Of a DNA stretch of 11,370 nucleotides, positions 1-7,425 are shown in pieces. The stretch is from assembly GCA_905371725.1 (NCBI GenBank), contig CAJPML010000010.1:1-11370 (forward strand), given 5' to 3'. Below the pieces are notes generated by a model. The model had not been told where the DNA came from. It searched no databases and saw nothing but the letters and a program-made list of their open reading frames with translations. How positions within the stretch are numbered: the stretch's first letter is position 1; the number at the start of each line of letters is the position of its first letter. This DNA is from Leptotrichia sp. oral taxon 215. Lineage in GTDB: Bacteria > Fusobacteriota > Fusobacteriia > Fusobacteriales > Leptotrichiaceae. The position numbers and the translations under genes were made by a program.

Positions 1-8
1 GTGAATTA

Positions 9-17
9 TGGTATAAT
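9..17 (+). promoter_or_regulatory. Extended -10 promoter of the glycan operon
   Basis: The sequence TGGTATAAT matches the extended -10 consensus TGnTATAAT exactly, with the TATAAT hexamer at 12-17. Transcription would begin near 23-25, leaving a leader of about 40 bases before the first gene. The -35 position falls outside the window, so it cannot be judged. The strong extended -10 makes a start here plausible, but an additional upstream promoter or readthrough is possible. Confidence 0.6.
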
Positions 18-64
18 GTTTCAAAAAGACAGTAAAAAAATAAATAAAAAGTAGAGGAAATGAA

Positions 65-1084
65 ATGAAAATATTAGTAATTCATACGGCATTCATAGGG
101 GACATAGTCCTTTCAACGCCATTAATACAGAAAATAAGGGATATTTATCCTGACTCTGAGATAGATTATCTTACTTTACCGGGAAATAAAAGTATTATAA
201 GTAATAATCCAAATCTGAGGGATATAATACTTTATGATAAGAAGGGAACAGACAGAGGAATAAGAGGATTTTTCAGAATACTGAAAATTGTGAAAAATAA
301 TAAATATGATTTAGCAATTATTCCCCACAGATTTATAAGATCAATACTGCTTGCAAGAATGGCAGGGATAAAGAAATTAGTGGGATTTGATGTGGCAACA
401 GGCTCATTCCTTCTGACTGATGTGAGACATTATGATATGAAAAAACATGAAGTGGAAAGGCTCCTTGGTCTTGTTGATTACAGCGGGAAAAGAGTACCTT
501 TAGGAATATATCCTTCCAGGGAAGACAATGAAAAGATAGGGAAAATTTTAAATGGAAAACTGTACAGAAATCTTATAACAATCGCACCTGGAAGCCAGAG
601 ACCGGAAAAAATATGGCCGATGGAAAAATACGATGAATTAATAAAAAGACTTGCTGAAGATAAATCAAATCTGATTGCCGTAACAGGCGGAAAAGCTGAG
701 AAAAGTTTAAAGTTAGATTCTATAAATGCTGAAAATGTAATAGATTTGAGGGGAGAGATTTCTCTACTTGAGTTTGCGGCACTCCTTTCAAAATCAGATA
801 TAGTAATAAGCAATGACAGCGGTCCTATCCATATAGGAAGTGCTTTTGAAAAGCCGTTTATTATCGGAATTTTTGGACCGGGTAAAAGAGGACTGGGATT
901 TTTTCCATGGACAGAAAAAAGCAACGTCATAGAAGACAATGAATTTTACGAAAACAGCATTACTGCCATTCCTGAAAAGCAGCATGCATATTCAAAGGAT
1001 TATTACTTAGGAATACCTGGAATAACAGTTGACAGGGTATATGGAGAAGTTATAAAAAGATTGGAAGAGAAAAATGGAAAATAA
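65..1084 (+). CDS. Glycosyltransferase family 9 (LPS heptosyltransferase-type)
   Basis: This is a GT9 enzyme of the WaaC/WaaF type. In the family such enzymes move heptose from ADP-heptose onto the LPS inner core at the cytoplasmic face of the inner membrane. The N-terminal Rossmann half begins MKILVIHTAFIGD, with Asp13 at the position of the catalytic aspartate of E. coli WaaC. The donor half carries APGSQ at about 174-178 followed by a KIWP stretch at 182-185, and the family signature NDSGPIHIGSA from residue 250. The length of 339 residues is normal for the family. The start is supported by AGAGGA at 53-58, six bases upstream; an ATG at 60 is followed at once by a stop in its frame. The gene overlaps the next by 11 bases. 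The exact sugar cannot be read from sequence: heptose is most likely, but some GT9 members use other donors. Confidence 0.9.
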   Translation: MKILVIHTAFIGDIVLSTPLIQKIRDIYPDSEIDYLTLPGNKSIISNNPNLRDIILYDKKGTDRGIRGFFRILKIVKNNKYDLAIIPHRFIRSILLARMAGIKKLVGFDVATGSFLLTDVRHYDMKKHEVERLLGLVDYSGKRVPLGIYPSREDNEKIGKILNGKLYRNLITIAPGSQRPEKIWPMEKYDELIKRLAEDKSNLIAVTGGKAEKSLKLDSINAENVIDLRGEISLLEFAALLSKSDIVISNDSGPIHIGSAFEKPFIIGIFGPGKRGLGFFPWTEKSNVIEDNEFYENSITAIPEKQHAYSKDYYLGIPGITVDRVYGEVIKRLEEKNGK

Positions 1085-2096
1085 AAAGTTAAAGTTTTCA
1101 AATTCAAAAGTTTACGAAATAAACAGAATACTGAATAAAAAGCCATGGAAGTACATATATAAAGAAATGATGCCGAAAACTCTTTATAAATGTATACAGG
1201 GAAAAATTGACTTTTTGCAGCAGGAGGCTGTAGCTGAAAGCTGGGACAGAATAATAGAGGAATATTTTAAAGGAAAGATTGATAAAGTTGAAGTTTTTCC
1301 AAAGAAAAGTCTGACAGGAAGGAGAATAATATGGCAGTACTGGGGGACAGGATGGGAATACGGGAAACTTCCTGACATTGTGAAACTCTGTTATAAATCG
1401 GCTGATAAATATAAAGGAAACTATGAAATTATAAGGCTTGATAATGAAAATTTTAAGGAGTATATTGAATTTCCTGAATTTGTTATGGAAAAAATAAATA
1501 TTGGAAGCATGGGATATACTCATTTCAGTGATTTACTGAGGCTGGCACTGTTAGATGCATACGGAGGAGTCTGGCTGGATGCTTCGATTTTACTGACAGC
1601 TCCATTATCGGATTATACGGCTTCCGGTATAGTTGAAAAGAAAGGGTATTTTATGTTTCAGCGTTCGGAAAATACTGAAAATAAAGAGTTCTGGAAAAAA
1701 CTGAACAGTGATTATTTTTCGTGGGATGAAAGAAGTAAAGTCAGAGTTTTAAACAGCATTATTTTTTCACAAAAAGATAGTAAAATGATACATTTACTGC
1801 TGGAATTAATGCTTATTTTCTGGAAAAAAGAAAGTAAAATTCCGCATTATTTCTTTTTTCAGATACTTTATAATGAACTGGTAGAAAAATATATGACTGA
1901 AGAAAAATGTGAAGTTGTAGACGATACATTACCTCATATTCTTTTCAGCAAATGGAATGATAAATTTTCTGAAATGGAACTTAACAGAATTACAGAAAAA
2001 ACAAACGTTCATAAATTAACACAGAAGGGAATATCAAAGGGAAATTGTATTCCTGATTCGTTTTATAATTATTTTAGTAAAAAATTTGAAGTATAA
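1074..2096 (+). CDS. Capsular polysaccharide synthesis glycosyltransferase (GT32-like, Caps_synth family)
   Basis: The 340-residue product matches the capsular polysaccharide synthesis family related to GT32 sugar transferases. The N-terminal part has RIIWQYWGTGWE near residue 84, the usual first strand of the fold. Near 150-171 it shows a SDLLRLALLDAYGG stretch leading into GGVWLDAS (164-171), where Asp169 sits at the place of the metal/nucleotide-sugar binding DxD-like motif; the 'WLDA' form is usual for this subfamily. There is no signal peptide or membrane helix, so it should act in the cytosol or peripherally at the inner membrane, adding one sugar to a growing surface glycan. The start lies inside the end of the GT9 gene with GGAAGAG just upstream, suggesting translational coupling. 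Donor and acceptor sugars are unknown. Confidence 0.85.
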   Translation: MENKKLKFSNSKVYEINRILNKKPWKYIYKEMMPKTLYKCIQGKIDFLQQEAVAESWDRIIEEYFKGKIDKVEVFPKKSLTGRRIIWQYWGTGWEYGKLPDIVKLCYKSADKYKGNYEIIRLDNENFKEYIEFPEFVMEKINIGSMGYTHFSDLLRLALLDAYGGVWLDASILLTAPLSDYTASGIVEKKGYFMFQRSENTENKEFWKKLNSDYFSWDERSKVRVLNSIIFSQKDSKMIHLLLELMLIFWKKESKIPHYFFFQILYNELVEKYMTEEKCEVVDDTLPHILFSKWNDKFSEMELNRITEKTNVHKLTQKGISKGNCIPDSFYNYFSKKFEV

Positions 2097-2111
2097 AAAC
2101 AGGAGATGAAA

Positions 2112-2969
2112 ATGGAAAGTGAAAAAATAAAGCCAATAAGCATAGTTACTGCGTTTTTTGATATAGGCAGAGGAGAGATAGGGGAAGGATATCCTGACTA
2201 CCTGAGAAGGACAAATGACACGTATTTTGAACACTTTTCAAGGCTTGCTGTACTGGAAAATGAAATGGTTGTATTCACTTCTGAAGAGCATAGAGAAAGA
2301 ATTGTGAAACTGAGGGAAGGAAAGCCTACAAAAATAATTATAATAAATCTTAAGAAAAAATTCAGGAGACAGCTGGAAGCAATAGAAAAAGTACAGAAAA
2401 GTGAAGAGTTCAGGAGCAAGGTAAATAAGGATATGCTTGTAAATATAGAATACTGGTCTCCTGAATATGTACTTATAAATAATCTAAAAACATACTTTGT
2501 CAATTATGCAATAAAGAAAAAGATTGTATCAGGAGAGCTTATAGCATGGGTTGATTTTGGATATATAAGGGATATGGAAACGTTGAATGGGATTAAATGC
2601 TGGAAATATGACTTTAACAAGGAAAAAATACACTTATTTACAATAAGGAAAAAACATCCACTCAACAGTATGGAAGATGTATACAGTACAATTTTTAATA
2701 ATGCTGTATATATTATTGGAGGCTCGATTGTGGGAAGTACTGAAAAATGGAAGGAATTTTACAGACTTTTAAGAAATAATCAGAATGAACTTTTAAAGGA
2801 AAATGTTATTGATGATGATCAGGGACTTTATATGATGAGTATATTCAAAAGACCTGAGCTGTTTAGGCTGAACTATCTTGGAAAGGACAGATGGTTCCAT
2901 CTTTTTAGAAAATATGATGAAACTGCGAAGGTAAGTTTTTTAGATAAGATTAAGGATATGATAGTTTAA
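2112..2969 (+). CDS. WlaTC/HtrL (YibB) family putative glycosyltransferase
   Basis: The product belongs to the HtrL/YibB family, found in LPS core and lipooligosaccharide loci (yibB in E. coli, wlaTC in Campylobacter) and usually called a putative glycosyltransferase without firm biochemical proof. Recognisable blocks are the N-terminal SIVTAFFDIGR, a central YWSPEYVLINNLKTYFV segment, WVDFGYIR with a possible metal-binding aspartate, and a C-terminal DDDQGLYMM block. I place the start at 2112 (MESEKIK) rather than the in-frame ATG at 2106, because AGGAG at 2101-2105 directly abuts the 2106 ATG but is six bases from 2112. The 285-residue length fits the family. It lies 15 bases after the preceding transferase and is part of the same operon. 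A 77-base AT-rich gap without any clear signal separates it from the next gene. Confidence 0.85.
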   Translation: MESEKIKPISIVTAFFDIGRGEIGEGYPDYLRRTNDTYFEHFSRLAVLENEMVVFTSEEHRERIVKLREGKPTKIIIINLKKKFRRQLEAIEKVQKSEEFRSKVNKDMLVNIEYWSPEYVLINNLKTYFVNYAIKKKIVSGELIAWVDFGYIRDMETLNGIKCWKYDFNKEKIHLFTIRKKHPLNSMEDVYSTIFNNAVYIIGGSIVGSTEKWKEFYRLLRNNQNELLKENVIDDDQGLYMMSIFKRPELFRLNYLGKDRWFHLFRKYDETAKVSFLDKIKDMIV

Positions 2970-3046
2970 AAAGATGATTTAAAAAGTTATAAAAAAAGAA
3001 GTTTCAGAAAAAAATTTAAGAATAGTACCATTTAAAAGGAGAAAAA

Positions 3047-4165
3047 ATGATATTAGACAAGGTTTTAATACTGTTTCCTTATGAAATAAATATAAATAAT
3101 GGAGGTCCGTCGGGTTTTCTTGCACATAATCTGCTTGATAAACCAAGGGATTGTTTTGTATTATCTCAGGATATTATAAAAACTCATTCTGAAAAAATAA
3201 CTAAAAAAATTGGTTATCTCATAAAAAGAATTTTATTTTTATGGAAAAATAATGGAAAAGATAAAAGAAAATTGAAAGAAGAATTTTTTTATAAATATTA
3301 TTTTGAAAAATCGGAAGCGAAAAACTACAGATATATATTCTTTCATGAAACTATTCATTTTGAAAGGTTCAGAAAGTATATATCAGAAAACCAGGTTATT
3401 ATACTGCAGTCCCATTCTCCTGAAATTCCTTCTGTAGAGTACAGAAACTGGGCACCTTTAAATACAGAGGAAATTTCTTTCAGGGAAAAAGCGGAAAGGG
3501 AAGCTTTTAAAAGAGCGGATATCATAGTTTTTCCAAATGAAGGATGCGTTTCCATTTATGAAACTCTCATAACGGACAAAAGTAAAATAAAATACATTCT
3601 GAGCGGAGCAAAAAAGGACTACAATAATGATGGACAAAAGAGCTATAAACTTCCTGAAGATAAAATAAATCTGATGTATATCGGAAGAAGAAATAAAATA
3701 AAAGGATTTGATATTGTCATAGAAGCTTTCAGAAAAGCTAGGGAGAAAAGAAAAGATATAAATCTGGTAATAATAGGAAATGGCGAAAAAATAAACGAAG
3801 AGGGAATAACAGATATGGGATTTTCAAAAAATCCTATAGGATGGTACAATTCAGCAGACTATCTGATCAATGCAAACAGACAGAGCTATTTTGATTTATC
3901 AGTAATCGAAGCACTGACAACAGGAATCCCTATAATAATGTCGGATAATTTTGGACATAGCTATTATAAGGGAAAATCTCCTTTAATAAAAACTTTTGAT
4001 ATAAACAGTCCTACTGAACTGTATGAAATACTTATAGGAAATCTAAAAAAAAGAGACTATAAAAAAAGAGAAAATATTGAATTATATGAAAAAAATCTGA
4101 CAGATGGATGTTATTATGAAAGGTTTAAAAAATTTGCTGGGGAGATTACGGATACGGAAGGATAA
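3047..4165 (+). CDS. Glycosyltransferase family 4 (GT-B fold)
   Basis: The 372-residue product has the two-domain layout of GT4 glycosyltransferases. The N-terminal acceptor domain opens with a hydrophobic strand and NNGGPSGF near residues 18-25, a glycine-rich loop. The donor domain begins around 208 with the INLMYIGR strand, followed by KIKGF (217-221), the usual 'K.KGfd' segment. It ends in DLSVIEALTTGIPII from residue 283, the region that binds the nucleotide sugar, with Glu288 at the second glutamate of the EX7E motif; Asp283 lies where the first glutamate is often seen. AGGAG at 3037-3041, five bases from ATG, supports the start. It sits directly before glf with 18 bases between, so it is a reasonable candidate for the transferase that uses UDP-galactofuranose, but sequence alone does not show that. 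Confidence 0.85.
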   Translation: MILDKVLILFPYEININNGGPSGFLAHNLLDKPRDCFVLSQDIIKTHSEKITKKIGYLIKRILFLWKNNGKDKRKLKEEFFYKYYFEKSEAKNYRYIFFHETIHFERFRKYISENQVIILQSHSPEIPSVEYRNWAPLNTEEISFREKAEREAFKRADIIVFPNEGCVSIYETLITDKSKIKYILSGAKKDYNNDGQKSYKLPEDKINLMYIGRRNKIKGFDIVIEAFRKAREKRKDINLVIIGNGEKINEEGITDMGFSKNPIGWYNSADYLINANRQSYFDLSVIEALTTGIPIIMSDNFGHSYYKGKSPLIKTFDINSPTELYEILIGNLKKRDYKKRENIELYEKNLTDGCYYERFKKFAGEITDTEG

Positions 4166-4183
4166 GAAAAAAGGAGACTAACT

Positions 4184-5284
4184 ATGAAATATGATTATTT
4201 AATAGTGGGAGCAGGATTATTTGGTTCTATATTTGCCTATGAAGCAAAAAAAAGAGGAAAAAAATCCCTCGTAATAGATAAAAGAAATCATACAGGCGGA
4301 AATACATACTGTGAAAAAATGGAAGGAATAAACATACATAAATACGGAGCTCATATCTTTCATACGGATAAGAAGGAAATATGGGATTATCTTGGGCAGT
4401 TCTGCACTTTTAATAATTATATAAATTCACCTGTTGCAAACTACAAAGGGGAAATATATAATCTGCCTTTTAATATGAATACTTTTAATAAACTATGGGG
4501 AGTTGTAACTCCTGAACAGGCAAAAAAAGAGATAGAAAAGCAGATAAGGGAATCAGGGATAACAGAGCCTAAAAATCTGGAGGAACAGGCAATTTCATTA
4601 GTAGGGAAAGATATATACGAAAAGCTTGTGAAAGGATATACTGAAAAACAGTGGGGAAGAAAAGCGGCTGAATTACCGGCCTTTATAATAAAAAGGCTTC
4701 CTGTAAGATACACTTACGATAATAATTATTTCAACGACAGATATCAGGGGATACCTGAAAAAGGTTATAATGTGATTTTTGATGAGCTGCTTGAAGGAAT
4801 AGACGTAAAACTGAATACAGACTTTTTTGAAAACAGGGAAGAGTTAATGAAAAAAGCTGATAAAATTGTATTTACAGGAATGATAGATCAATTTTTTGAT
4901 TACAGATATGGTGTCCTTGAATACAGAAGCTTAAGATTTGAACATGAAACGCATGATACAGACAACTTTCAGGGAAATGCAGTAGTAAATTACTGTGAAA
5001 GGGAAATCCCTTATACAAGAATAATAGAACATAAACATTTTGAATTTGGAAAGCAGCCAAAGACAGTCATTACAAAAGAATACCCTAAAGAATGGAAGGA
5101 AGGGGATGAACCTTATTATCCTGTCAATGATGAGAAAAATAATGAGATATTCAGAAAATATAAAAAATTGGCTGAAAATGAAAAAAATGTAATCTTTGGC
5201 GGAAGGCTGGCAGACTATAAATATTATGACATGTGGAACATAATTGAAAAAGTTCTGGAAGCTGTAAAAGTGGAATTGGGATAA
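4184..5284 (+). CDS. glf: UDP-galactopyranose mutase
   Basis: This flavoenzyme converts UDP-galactopyranose to UDP-galactofuranose, the donor for galactofuranose residues in surface glycans. The FAD-binding GAGLFG lies at 9-14, with the acidic end of the second strand at Asp32 and NHTGGN at 35-40. YGAHIFHTD (54-62) is the mutase signature; the usual Pro is Ala here. KQWG (155-158) covers the substrate-stacking tryptophan region, and Arg175 (LPVR) and Arg279 (PYTR) match the two diphosphate-binding arginines of the Klebsiella enzyme (R174 and R280). The C-terminal GRLADYKYYDM block is also typical. The 366-residue length is normal. AAGGAG at 4171-4176 lies seven bases before the ATG. It is the last gene of the operon and is followed by a strong hairpin. 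Confidence 0.97.
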   Translation: MKYDYLIVGAGLFGSIFAYEAKKRGKKSLVIDKRNHTGGNTYCEKMEGINIHKYGAHIFHTDKKEIWDYLGQFCTFNNYINSPVANYKGEIYNLPFNMNTFNKLWGVVTPEQAKKEIEKQIRESGITEPKNLEEQAISLVGKDIYEKLVKGYTEKQWGRKAAELPAFIIKRLPVRYTYDNNYFNDRYQGIPEKGYNVIFDELLEGIDVKLNTDFFENREELMKKADKIVFTGMIDQFFDYRYGVLEYRSLRFEHETHDTDNFQGNAVVNYCEREIPYTRIIEHKHFEFGKQPKTVITKEYPKEWKEGDEPYYPVNDEKNNEIFRKYKKLAENEKNVIFGGRLADYKYYDMWNIIEKVLEAVKVELG

Positions 5285-5345
5285 AAAAGTGATAACCTTA
5301 AGAGATCCTAAGCTAAATATATTTTTTAAGGTTATCGAACTTTTT
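5283..5345. terminator. Bidirectional intrinsic terminator between converging operons
   Basis: An 11-bp perfect inverted repeat, GATAACCTTAA at 5291-5301 and TTAAGGTTATC at 5326-5336, can extend inward to 16 pairs when two G-U pairs are allowed (to 5306/5321), leaving a loop of about 14 bases. On the + strand the stem is followed after four bases by TTTTT (5341-5345). On the - strand it is followed by ACTTTTTTAT (5290-5281). It lies between glf and the stop codon of the opposing operon, so it can stop both transcripts; the longer T-run favours the - strand. Confidence 0.75.
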
Positions 5346-5371
5346 CTATCTTCACACTGGAGAAAGATTCA

Positions 5372-6127
5372 TTATTTTTTTAAGATAAAGTTTCTAACTT
5401 GTTCAGCAGTTTCCTTTTTAGAAAAAAATATTCTCACAGGGTTAAAAGATTTGTTTAAAGTGAAATTTAAATAATAAAAACCTCCATTACCACCATGACC
5501 ATGAACTTTTTCAATCTTCACCTCTTTAATCCATGAATAGGGAAGTATATACGCAGGATAAATGGAAAATAGATACTTATCTCCAAGTTTTATATCACTT
5601 TGTAATATTACTTTACTTTTAATTATTTTATCTGAATTAAAAAAATCTATTTTTGCACTGTTTAGAAGATTACGTTTGTTTAAATAATTCAGCATGTCAG
5701 AAACTCTTTTCTTTTCTTTTTTTATCATAAACAATGTAAGAAGTAATAAGAAAAGCATGCTAACCCATAAAATAATTGGTGCTGTTAAACGCTCAACAAC
5801 AAATGGCATAGGACTTACAGGAAAATCTGAATATTTCTTTGAAAATTCCAATCTTTCAAGATACATCAGATATCCGTCAAATAGAATAAATACGGTATCA
5901 GCTATTAAAAATAAAATTTCTGCCAAATAAAAAGATTTTATTGATTTTTCCATTTTTAAAATGCTGTAAAAAAAATCTCTGGGAGCTAAGTTCTTTACAT
6001 TTTCATCAAATTCTAAAAATAAAATTTTTTTAACTATTCTTTTTCTAAAGAAAAAAGCAAGAAACATAGATAAAATAAAGAGTGAGGGAATAAAGAGAAT
6101 ATCCCTGATTATTCCAGACATTACCAT
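5372..6127 (-). CDS. Membrane protein of unknown function, tandem paralogue B, PH-like tail
   Basis: I do not recognise a named family. The 251-residue product has three likely membrane helices near 8-27, 65-90 and 112-134. The conserved stretch PRDFFYSILKME (49-60) lies in the first cytosolic loop. The C-terminal part from about 160 is soluble and strand-rich: SDIKLGDKYLFSIYPAYILP followed by YSWIKEVKIEK, a His/Gly-rich turn HGHGGNGG (209-216), and a final amphipathic helix. This order resembles bacterial PH-like domains on membrane proteins, which is an inference. It is about half identical to the gene just upstream, so the two arose by tandem duplication. Start ATG at 6127 overlaps the upstream gene by 7 bases. 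An in-frame ATG at 6121 makes a TAATG junction, but GGAAGGG about 10 bases before 6127 favours the first. Confidence 0.8.
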   Translation of the reverse strand: MVMSGIIRDILFIPSLFILSMFLAFFFRKRIVKKILFLEFDENVKNLAPRDFFYSILKMEKSIKSFYLAEILFLIADTVFILFDGYLMYLERLEFSKKYSDFPVSPMPFVVERLTAPIILWVSMLFLLLLTLFMIKKEKKRVSDMLNYLNKRNLLNSAKIDFFNSDKIIKSKVILQSDIKLGDKYLFSIYPAYILPYSWIKEVKIEKVHGHGGNGGFYYLNFTLNKSFNPVRIFFSKKETAEQVRNFILKK

Positions 6128-6876
6128 TTAAAATCATCCCTTCCATATAGTTCCTTTCTATCCTTTAAGATAAGCTCCCTAACTTTTTCAGCTACACTAT
6201 CTTTAGAAAAAAATATCTTGATAAAATTAGAAGAGTTTTTAAGGGTAAAATTTAAATAATAACAGTTTCCTCCACGACTATAAATTTTATCAACTTTTAT
6301 ATCACTAATCCACGAATAGGGGATTATATATGCTGGATAAACACAGAATAAATAGTCGTCTCCAAGTTTTAAGTCGCTTTGTGCTATTATTCCCGTATCA
6401 ACTATTCTGTCAGATTTAAAAAAATCTTCTTTTGCATAAGTTAAAAGGTTATGGTTGTCTAAATCATCTAACATTTTAGTAATTCTTTTATTTTCCTTCT
6501 TTTGCATAAAATAAGCAAACACCAATAGAAAAACTAGAATAAACCACATGAAAATAGGAATAAAGAATTTTACAAATAGGGATGAAACAGGGCTTATAGG
6601 AAAATCGGGAAATTCTTTTAAAAATTCCATTTCCTTAAGATATTGAAAATATCCACCAACTAAAATATATGCAGTATCCACAATTAGCAAAATAATTTCT
6701 GTCCAGTAAATTATTTTTGATCCCCTCTCCATTTTTAAAATATTATAGAAAAAATCCCTGGGATTTAAATCTTCAAATTTATCATTACTTTCTAAAAATA
6801 CAATTTTTTCTAGCCCCCTTTTTTTTGTGATTATGGCAATAAACATTAATACTATAAAAAGAATAGGTATAAACAT
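6121..6876 (-). CDS. Membrane protein of unknown function, tandem paralogue A, PH-like tail
   Basis: The 251-residue product is the sister of the next gene downstream. A hand alignment gives about 100 identities in 200 positions, nearly without gaps until a two-residue gap at the glycine turn. Predicted helices lie near 1-17, 56-80 and 100-124. Shared blocks are NPRDFFYNILKME (38-50), the SDLKLGDDYLF strand pair (167-177), PAYIIPYSWI (181-190) and YYLNF (206-210). It has a charged C-terminal extension (DRKELYGRDDFKW) missing from the paralogue. The ATG at 6876 has no well-placed ribosome binding site. A good one, AAAGGAAG (6906-6913), lies eight bases before an in-frame ATA at 6897-6895, and the paralogue's homology reaches back to about there, so the true start is uncertain. 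Function is unknown; an immunity or envelope-stress role is only a guess from context. Confidence 0.75.
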   Translation of the reverse strand: MFIPILFIVLMFIAIITKKRGLEKIVFLESNDKFEDLNPRDFFYNILKMERGSKIIYWTEIILLIVDTAYILVGGYFQYLKEMEFLKEFPDFPISPVSSLFVKFFIPIFMWFILVFLLVFAYFMQKKENKRITKMLDDLDNHNLLTYAKEDFFKSDRIVDTGIIAQSDLKLGDDYLFCVYPAYIIPYSWISDIKVDKIYSRGGNCYYLNFTLKNSSNFIKIFFSKDSVAEKVRELILKDRKELYGRDDFKW

Positions 6877-6967
6877 TACTTGTACAAAAATTCCTATTTA
6901 AAACACTTCCTTTCTGGTAAAAAATATCTTTTGCTGCAATAATTTAATATTCATAGATTTTTTTTCT

Positions 6968-7342
6968 TTAATTATCTTGAATAGTATAAGGTATGTAATA
7001 TTTCTTAAAAAATGGTGTTAATTTATTTATTTCATCTAAAATCATCTGCTCAGTAACAGAGAGTGAAATTTTACTTGTCTGAAAAAAACGTTTAACCACT
7101 TTTCCATTTTTCTTATGAACTTTTATTTGTCCCCTGTAAGAGATACGGATACGGGTATAGTAAAATTCCACATAATCAATATCAGAAAGTGGAATTTTTA
7201 CTGCAGGTAAGGAATTAAGATATAAGGTTTCTTCTTCTACATAAAAACATTCCATTGTTCTTTTTCTGCTTATTAAATATATGAGAGTTACGCCGCATAT
7301 AACAAGTATTAACATATTAAGGAACATCATCATAATCATCAT
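6968..7342 (-). CDS. Small one-helix membrane protein with PH-like cytosolic domain
   Basis: The 124-residue product starts with a methionine-rich leader (MMIMMMF) that runs into a single hydrophobic helix at about 4-25, followed by the basic stop-transfer residues RKR. It should therefore be anchored with its C-terminus in the cytosol. The rest is strand-rich: TLYLNSLPAVKIPLSDIDYV, then RIRISYRGQIKVHKKNGK, then a helix with SVTEQMILDEINKL. This layout fits a small bacterial PH-like domain; the I..IDYVEFY stretch resembles the NIDYVRFYS stretch of a neighbour. AGGAGGA at 7351-7357 lies eight bases before the ATG and is the strongest ribosome binding site in the cluster, suggesting high translation. 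Gaps of 83 and 91 bases separate it from its neighbours without any clear terminator. No named family is recognised. Confidence 0.75.
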   Translation of the reverse strand: MMIMMMFLNMLILVICGVTLIYLISRKRTMECFYVEEETLYLNSLPAVKIPLSDIDYVEFYYTRIRISYRGQIKVHKKNGKVVKRFFQTSKISLSVTEQMILDEINKLTPFFKKYYIPYTIQDN

Positions 7343-7425
7343 GTTTTTTCTCCTCCTTTTAAACCTTTCTTATTTTTTTGTTTTCATAAAAAGCTTCATA
7401 AGTAGCCAATTTTAATTTCTCTGAA

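Noticed and set aside
1104..1523. 139-codon frame on the minus strand inside the GT32-like gene
   Set aside because: It lies wholly within a well-supported + strand gene, is rich in Phe/Ser/Tyr as expected from reverse reading of Lys/Glu-rich sequence, and has no match or ribosome binding site of note. Other minus-strand frames across 478-5060 are rejected for the same reason.
2106..2111. Upstream ATG as start of the HtrL-family gene
   Set aside because: The AGGAG motif touches this ATG directly, leaving no spacing; the in-frame ATG six bases on is at the proper distance.
2970..3046. Possible promoter, riboswitch or terminator in the 77-base gap before the GT4 gene
   Set aside because: Apart from the AGGAG of the next gene, only A-rich sequence is seen, with no stable stem or clear -35/-10 pair.
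5289..5474. 61-codon + strand frame after glf
   Set aside because: It starts at the base of the terminator hairpin and then runs antisense through the end of the minus-strand membrane protein gene.
7320..7342. CAT/ATG repeat run at the start of the small membrane protein gene as a simple-sequence phase-variation tract
   Set aside because: The run is short and broken (ATGATGATTATGATGATG), and its 3-base unit would not shift the frame, so it is better seen as a Met-rich leader.
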